Of a stretch of 64,000 nt of DNA, positions 59,223 to 64,000 are shown piece by piece (position 1 is the stretch's first letter; each line of letters begins with the position of its first letter). The translations under genes and the position numbers were made by a program. The notes under the pieces were generated by a model. It ran no database searches. It was not told where the DNA came from and was given only the letters and a program-made list of their open reading frames with translations. Origin of the DNA: Aphelenchoides besseyi (lineage: Eukaryota > Nematoda > Chromadorea > Rhabditida > Aphelenchoididae); NCBI GenBank assembly GCA_024699855.1, contig JAMPIQ010000002.1, positions 9,610,001 through 9,674,000 of the forward strand. The letters are read 5' to 3'.

Positions 59223-62200
59223 ATGACCGTTGGCTCGGTCTTAACACTCATAACCCTACTCGGATGGACTCAGTCGATAAATGCAGTCCAGAGAATCGTT
59301 CTTGGTCCAACGAACACAACAGTACGCTTAAACGAATTGGCCGTTCTTAAATGTCGAGTAGAGCAGCAGGTCAGTTCGCATACAAATAGTTTGGGTTCAG
59401 CGGTCACTTGACGCACTTAAACATTATGCCGTCAAGAAGCTGTCACGGTCAATTACTGCCGCAAACATGTAAATCGGTTCGAAGACTATTTATCATGTCG
59501 AATTGCTCAATCGTAAACGGCCACATGCAAAATTTGCGCGTTGAACGTTTTTGAAAAGACAAGTGGAAGATTTGTTTGGTTATTAACACTTGTCGGTCTA
59601 CTTGAAAAGATAGATGAGCCGATTTAGCTTAAGACTTAAAATTTGTGTCCTTGCAGAAAGGCGCCGTTCAATGGACTCGCAACGGGTTTGGCCTTGGAAC
59701 GAGCCGTGGAATGGAACACTATGCACGGTATACAATGACCGGACGTGCAAGTGATGGAGAGTACAATTTGGAGATACAAAACGCAACTATTGAAGATGAT
59801 GGAGCGTATGAATGTCAGTTGTTGTGGGGTGATCAAGACAATCCAAGTGAAGTGTCGTCAGTTGCTTACCTAAGTGTTGTTGGTAGGTAATTGAACATGA
59901 AATCAACAACATCATCTCATTTACAGCAACACCAGAAGGTCCAGTTTTGGAGGGAGAAAATCGAGAAACAGTCAAAGCGAACGAAGATACAATGGTTCGA
60001 ATGAAATGTGTAGTAAAAAACGGAAGACCAGCAGCAAAAATTGCGTGGGTAGTTGCAATGGACAAGAAGGCCGAACGAATTACCGCGTTCCTAAACAACG
60101 CTTCAGAACTTTTACGACCAGGTATACAGAAACGATTCTGCTCGTTAACTACGTTTTTTAAGAACATGTACGTGTTCAGAAAGCATACACCGTACATTCG
60201 TCGGATAATGAACAGTTGGGAAGTGATGGCTTTTACACAACAATAAGCGAAATAGAGTGAGTTAGAATGAAAACGAATGAATAATCACTACGATGCAGTT
60301 TTGCTCCGACAAAAGATGACGATAATCGATATATTGTTTGTTTGGCTTCACATCCCACTTTTAATGGAAAACTGCGTACCGCTTCTGCAGCTTTGTCAGT
60401 TCGCTACAAACCAAAAGTTCGTGTTCAATTGGATGAAGAAGCGAGTAATTTGCGTGAAGGTGGACGTGCGGTTTTTAAGTGTTTGGTCGACGCAAAACCA
60501 AATCGAGATCTGACGGTAAATTGGCAAGGATACGGTGATCGCTTGAAAGCAATCGACTCTCAGGTTTGAGATTAGCGGATTTGTTGTTAAGCCATTCCAA
60601 TTTAGACGGCAGTGGTATCGGATCTTAAAATGGAAGATCACATGGCTCCGATTGCTTGTGTTGCTAAGAATTCCGTTGGCTCGACACGAGCAGCAATCAA
60701 TCTAACTGTGCATTGTAAACACAAAGAGTATGCTGAAGGACAATAACTTTTGTTTTTTCAGTTCGTCCACGTATAATGTCGACCTCTCAAATACGCGTGG
60801 TGGAACGAGGTGAAGCGGTTACTTTTCATTGCGAGGCGGTGGGCAATCCAAAACCAGAAATATCTTGGCGAAAAGTTGGTAGCGATGCAACGGAGCATGC
60901 AATGAATAAAGGAAACAGGTAATTGTTATAATCGTTATCGTTAATTTACTGCATTTCAGTTTGACTCTCGACTCGGTCCATAGTTGGCATGTTGGCGAGT
61001 ATGAGTGTGAAGCATCAATCAAAGGGTTTCCAACATCGAAATTGTCTCACTATTTGCATCTGAAAGGTAACCTTTCGCGAGAATTGTGTTTGTTTATAAA
61101 GTTTGTTTACAGGACCGCCCGTAGTCAAGGTTGTCGAGCCGGTATATGGTAAGACAACCATTTGGCTAAAATGCGAGGTGAGTAATTTGAAGTGTGCAGA
61201 CAGTAAACAAACTGCTGAACGTTTTTTCTCGAATGCAATACAATGTAGAAAGCGCGTTTATTGGTCCTCTTTTCGCAGCATGAGCTCGTTACTAGATCAT
61301 TCGTTTTAGTCAATTGATCGTTTAGTTTAAAGTTGAGATCTAAAGTAAACAAATGCTAGAATCTGATTCACTTTGGACGAACTTTCAATGAATTGAGTGA
61401 TACTTGATCTTTTAGGTTCGAAGTAAACCATCACCGAACAAAGTAGTGTGGCAATTCAATGGCAAAGACATCAACTATAACATCGAAGAAGGACGAATCA
61501 ATTTGGAAGAAGTTCAACGAGACTATGGATTCGAGAGTAAATTGACGATTCATCACGTCAAACCACGAGACTACGGCCATTACAATTGTACGGCTTGGAA
61601 TGAGTTGGGACATGACTCATCGGTTATAAATATTGTAGAACAAACACTGGAAATACGAATAAGTAGGTTATGAAATATTTACAAAAAGATTATTTCTTTG
61701 CAGAGAAAACACTTCGTTATGCAATGTCGCAAGTTCCGTGGTATGCTTGGATGGCCGCAATGCTGCTCTTATTTTTCCTTGCTCTCTACTGCTGTCTGCG
61801 TACATGTTGTTGTTGTAGAAGGAAGAAAAACTGTTGTCCACGAGGTTCAGAAGCAATAAAACCGGCTAAATTTAGTGGTACGTTTTTACAGATATCAACA
61901 CACTAAGTTATACGATATTGCAGACTGTTCAGACGTGACAGTTCGATGTGAACCGTTGGATGCCGATGCTCAACAGTATTTCACGGATATGTTTAGTGCA
62001 AGTCCTCAGTTCGATTCGGGAAGTGAATTAATACACCACAAAGTTGGTTCGAAAAGGTGAATATTTTGCCATTTTTCAATTTCTAGGACTACATCTCTTT
62101 GCCACAAAACAATCCCGATCTCGATTATTTGCCACCACCAGTTTATGGTTCTTACTATCATGCAGGTGCCTTCAACGGTCCTGCTGACTACACTGCTAAT

Positions 62201-62417
62201 GATCGATCTCATTATGACACCAATTTCTCAACGTACAATCCCGTTTGTAAGTTGGACTTTTAATCAATGATGTTCAAAATGCTTCTATTCAGCCGTACGG
62301 CATTTGAACGTAGCTCCGCTGGAAACACTACCGGAGGTCCTGACACCCGACAACGATAACGGTGCTTTTCTGAACGATGGCGAAAGAGCCGTTTCACGTG
62401 TTTCAACTCACGTCTAA
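59223..62417 (+). CDS. syg-1: NEPH/Kirre/SYG-1-type immunoglobulin-superfamily adhesion receptor
   Basis: Cell-surface receptor for cell recognition, synapse placement or filtration-slit-like junctions. ATG 59223 starts a signal peptide (MTVGSVLTLITLLGWTQSIN). Ig domain 1 has the diagnostic GAVQWTRNGFGLGTSRGM and DDGAYECQLLWGD. Further Ig domains follow: VRMKCVVKNGRPAAKIAWV, ARTASAALSVRYKPKVRVQ with AVFKCLVDAKPN, EAVTFHCEAVGNPKPEISWR with GEYECEASIKG, and VWQFNGKDINYN with DYGHYNCTAWNELG, giving five in all as in NEPH proteins. The membrane segment is WMAAMLLLFFLALYCCL, followed by a Cys-rich stop-transfer stretch. The cytoplasmic tail contains PPPVYGSYYHAG and ends in STHV, a PDZ ligand shared with NEPH1. 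Stop TAA 62415-62417. About twelve introns. Confidence 0.9.
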
Positions 62418-63807
62418 GTTCCCTGTAAATTTCACAAAATTTCTATTGGACCTCATTGTCAATCAACCTGGTTATGTTTCTTCTTTTTCATTCTACTTAG
62501 GAGCAACTTTGAATCTCAATTCTGTTACCTCCATAAAACTGCTCAAATTTTTCGTAAGTTCACTGAAGATTATTGTGCCATTGAGACTTGCCAAACTTTG
62601 TCCACATATTTTGTTCCTATGCTCCGATTACACCGGCGATTACTTTGAATCTTAAATTGAATTCGGGTTCTTTTCGAGATTTGTAAAATCAAGCTTTAAA
62701 TTATCCGTGTTATTGAATAAATTACCATTCAGTAATGACAACCGTGTACTTCTGAAGAGTTAAACCTGATTAAAAGCCCTGCAATTGGAGTAATCGTTAG
62801 TTTTTGCAAAGTTCGAACAGATTTGCGAGTTGTTATCGAATGTTGGAGAAGACAGAGAGACACTCGGTATCCCATTCATTTGTCAGTGTCTGTTGGGAAT
62901 TGGCTGATAATTTGTATTGCTGAGTGGTTTCTTCGTCTTAAGTTTACAGAACCTTAACCAAATTTGAGTTAGTACGTAGTTTCTTTAAAGTAGTCATCTC
63001 AACTGATGAAAATGGCAATTGGATCGGTTGTTCGAAGCGAACCTTTTCAACAAATTTGTCACTGCGCGTTTTACAAAAGTTCGTTTGTGTCCGTGTATCA
63101 TTTCGTGTTATCAAAATAAGCCCTGTAATAACGACATCTAATGAACTTTCATTGGTGTTCAATTTAATTCTGAACGAACCATTGATTTGCGTAACAATTA
63201 AAAGTAAGAGTGTGCTAAAAAGTTTGGGATAATGCTAAGGAAACCGACAGTACATTGCGATTATGAGGAAGAATTCAAAGTCGAAAATGTTTGTGAGAAA
63301 ATCAGATAAAAGATTAGTGACAACGATAATCGTAGGTCATTTTGACGTTCAAAATTGTCGACATTTTGCGGTCATTTGATCGTGTGCTTTTTGAACATCG
63401 TTTAAGATATTGCTTTCTAATTGCACCAAAAGCGATTTACACCAACGACTGAGAGGTGTTGACGGACAACAACGGCATTTGCAGAGGACACTTCACGTGT
63501 AGAAGTAAGTGATTTTAACTTTTGAATTCCCACGCTTGAATTTCTAGTGATTCAAGCTGGCCAACAATGCGTTTGCAACGGAAACCGCTGTTTTTACGGT
63601 TTTTAAACAACAGACTTAACGGTCTATTTTTCTATTTCGCCATAACTGCAGTCATGAAGCTGTTGTTGCTATCGAATTTGTAGTGCTCGTAAGTGTTCTT
63701 ACTCATCTCATTGACAGATTTGTGTTGGCAGGTTATGTTGTTAGCTACTCGATTCTCTTCATCTTCCACTGTGGTTTTCGTGCTCATCGTCAAGTTGACG
63801 CAGTTTA
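62418..63807. other. 3' flank of the NEPH/SYG-1 gene and upstream of the next gene
   Basis: Poly(A) signal AATAAA at 62716-62721. The rest is AT-rich, with no supported gene. Confidence 0.5.
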
Positions 63808-64000
63808 ATGTGGACTGCGGGTACTGATACTTCTTTGTCCGAGAATGCACCTTCGATTGATTCTCCGGTTGAAGAGAGACCAACGTATACAAGAGTAAGT
63901 AAAAACAAGTTTATCCACGATTGTCAAAATTTTGGATTACGGTATTGGTATAGAACTAATTAGAGATATGGATAATTGCAGAATGTTGAAAAACAAAATT
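63808..64000 (+). CDS. First coding exon of a further gene (runs off window)
   Basis: ATG 63808 opens 29 codons (MWTAGTDTSLSENAPSIDSP...) ending exactly at a consensus GTAAGT donor at 63895. A minus-strand frame overlaps but has no splice support. The acidic, Ser/Pro-rich start does not identify a family; the remaining exons lie beyond 64000. Confidence 0.4.

Overview
The window is a gene-dense piece of animal nuclear DNA. Nearly all coding regions are split by very short GT-AG introns, mostly about 40-60 bases, and genes lie a few hundred bases to 4 kb apart on both strands. Every recognisable protein is a conserved metazoan family (PAN3, SIRT6, MICU2/3, GALNT1-type transferase, BRAT/NCL-1, C1GALT1, STARD3, S6 kinase, SELENBP1, PGM2, SEH1, DEF8, NEPH/SYG-1). 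The compact layout, the short introns and the many genes with a 3' splice acceptor just before the start codon suggest a nematode with spliced-leader trans-splicing. The retained set (SIRT6-like, STARD3-like and DEF8-like genes together) would fit an early-branching, clade I type nematode, but that placement is inference and I cannot name the species.

Layout. 1-8.7 kb: the 3' part of an RBMS/SUP-26-type RNA-binding protein gene (+), then three minus-strand genes: PAN3 deadenylase subunit, a SIRT6-type sirtuin, and an unrecognised helical protein. 8.7-14.3 kb: a transposon-rich accessory stretch with a 675-bp foldback element carrying a tRNA-like sequence, a truncated Tc1-like element, a Helitron helicase fragment, a possible tRNA-derived SINE and two small spliced ORFs. 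14.4-24.2 kb: a LOTUS-like plus Tudor protein and a mitochondrial calcium-uptake regulator (+), then a polypeptide GalNAc-transferase, a SET-domain H3K9-type methyltransferase and a small hydrophilic protein (-). 24-34.3 kb: a long AT-rich stretch, a BRAT/NCL-1 TRIM-NHL gene (-), a CpG-richer 3.3-kb gap without a convincing gene, and an unrecognised acidic protein (-).

36-44 kb: a perfectly bounded Tc1/mariner-type MITE with TA duplications, core-1 galactosyltransferase (+), STARD3-like lipid-transfer protein (-), and S6 kinase (+). 45-55.2 kb: five genes all on the minus strand, in order SELENBP1, a rhodopsin-class GPCR, PGM2, SEH1 and DEF8. 55-59 kb is a long gap in front of a NEPH/SYG-1 immunoglobulin adhesion receptor (+, 59.2-62.4 kb), and the window closes on what looks like the first coding exon of another + gene.

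Two enzymes act one after the other on mucin-type O-glycans: the GALNT adds the first GalNAc and C1GALT1 extends it with galactose. PAN3, the RBMS protein and BRAT/NCL-1 all act on mRNA fate. SEH1 (as part of GATOR2) and S6 kinase sit at two levels of TORC1 signalling. These are ordinary neighbours, not an operon-like system. I found no CRISPR array, phage or other prokaryotic-type system. The most interesting non-genic structures are the foldback element with its tRNA-like core, the two MITEs and the repeated splice-acceptor-before-ATG pattern.
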